From the NCBI GenBank assembly GCA_026713405.1, contig JAPOON010000848.1, positions 1-5,238 of the forward strand: a DNA stretch of 5,238 nt, given 5' to 3'. Shown piece after piece: positions 5,147 to 5,238 of the stretch. A program made the position numbers and the translations under genes. The stretch is from Gammaproteobacteria bacterium. GTDB lineage: Bacteria > Pseudomonadota > Gammaproteobacteria > Pseudomonadales > Azotimanducaceae_A. Position 1 is the first letter of the stretch; each line of letters begins with the position of its first letter. Below the pieces are notes generated by a model. That model was not told the DNA's origin, made no database searches, and was given only the letters and a program-made list of their open reading frames with translations.

Positions 5147-5238
5147 TGTTCTCTATTTAGTCTGAAAGAGGATGTAATTGGGAGTTATGTTCCGGTTTGG
5201 AGGGCGGGCTGTAGAGAATCAAGGGGGTTTTTGATAGC

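Larger units (their letters stand above)
4986..5238. other. AT-rich intergenic region upstream of the Rieske gene
   Basis: No convincing gene is seen on either strand in these 253 bases. Bases 5041-5160 contain 33 G or C out of 120, far below the G+C-rich flanks. The region holds inverted repeats at 5044-5072, 5088-5110 and 5131-5146, and probably the promoter of the Rieske gene. I could not fix a -35/-10 pair with normal spacing. A divergent gene, such as a regulator, could start beyond the right edge. Confidence 0.6.

Noticed and set aside
5218..5235. Inverted repeat ATCAA-N8-TTGAT at the right edge
   Set aside because: It has only five-bp arms next to homopolymer runs and the context is cut off by the window end, so chance is likely.
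5180..5236. Tiny plus-strand open frame starting at the ATG at 5187
   Set aside because: It is only about 15 codons, with the GGGAG string just two bases before the start and no coding character.

Overview
The window is G+C-rich (visibly well above 60% in the coding parts) and looks like part of a proteobacterial chromosome, most probably a Gammaproteobacterium. The reasons are an E. coli-type MsrA, a stand-alone Hsp70-family ATPase of the general YegD type, a lipoprotein with a standard lipobox, and a catabolic pair made of a KshA-like Rieske oxygenase and an amidohydrolase. The taxonomic call is inference from protein style, not from a marker gene. No RNA gene, insertion sequence, CRISPR array or phage gene was seen.

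Layout. At the left edge a minus-strand lipoprotein gene (1-207) begins inside the window and runs off it. It is divergent from msrA (302-964, plus strand), and the gap between them holds a short perfect dyad. A strong hairpin follows msrA (980-1001). An Hsp70-like ATPase with a nucleotide-binding domain only (1063-2454, plus strand) comes next. It faces a convergent amidohydrolase gene (2512-3732, minus strand) across a 57-base gap. Upstream of the amidohydrolase is a 218-base leader with a -10-like box, an 11/12 direct repeat, a 7-bp hairpin and a good ribosome binding site. Upstream of that is a Rieske non-haem iron oxygenase gene (3951-4985, minus strand). Right of it lies an AT-rich intergenic region (4986-5238) with several inverted repeats, which probably contains the oxygenase promoter and operator.

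How the parts may work together. msrA (repair of oxidised methionine) and the Hsp70-like gene share an orientation and a broad protein-maintenance theme, but the hairpin between them argues against a simple operon. The Rieske oxygenase and the amidohydrolase are tandem on the minus strand. They are best read as part of a catabolic locus for a polycyclic or alicyclic compound such as a steroid or terpenoid. The oxygenase needs a reductase (KshB type or ferredoxin/reductase) that is not in the window.

I found no clear new defence, mobile or RNA-based system. The points most worth a second look are the operator-like repeats around the catabolic pair, the metal-site pattern of the amidohydrolase, the Hsp70 homologue that ends after its ATPase domain, the MsrA lacking the second recycling cysteine, and the unlisted lipoprotein with a nine-G tract.
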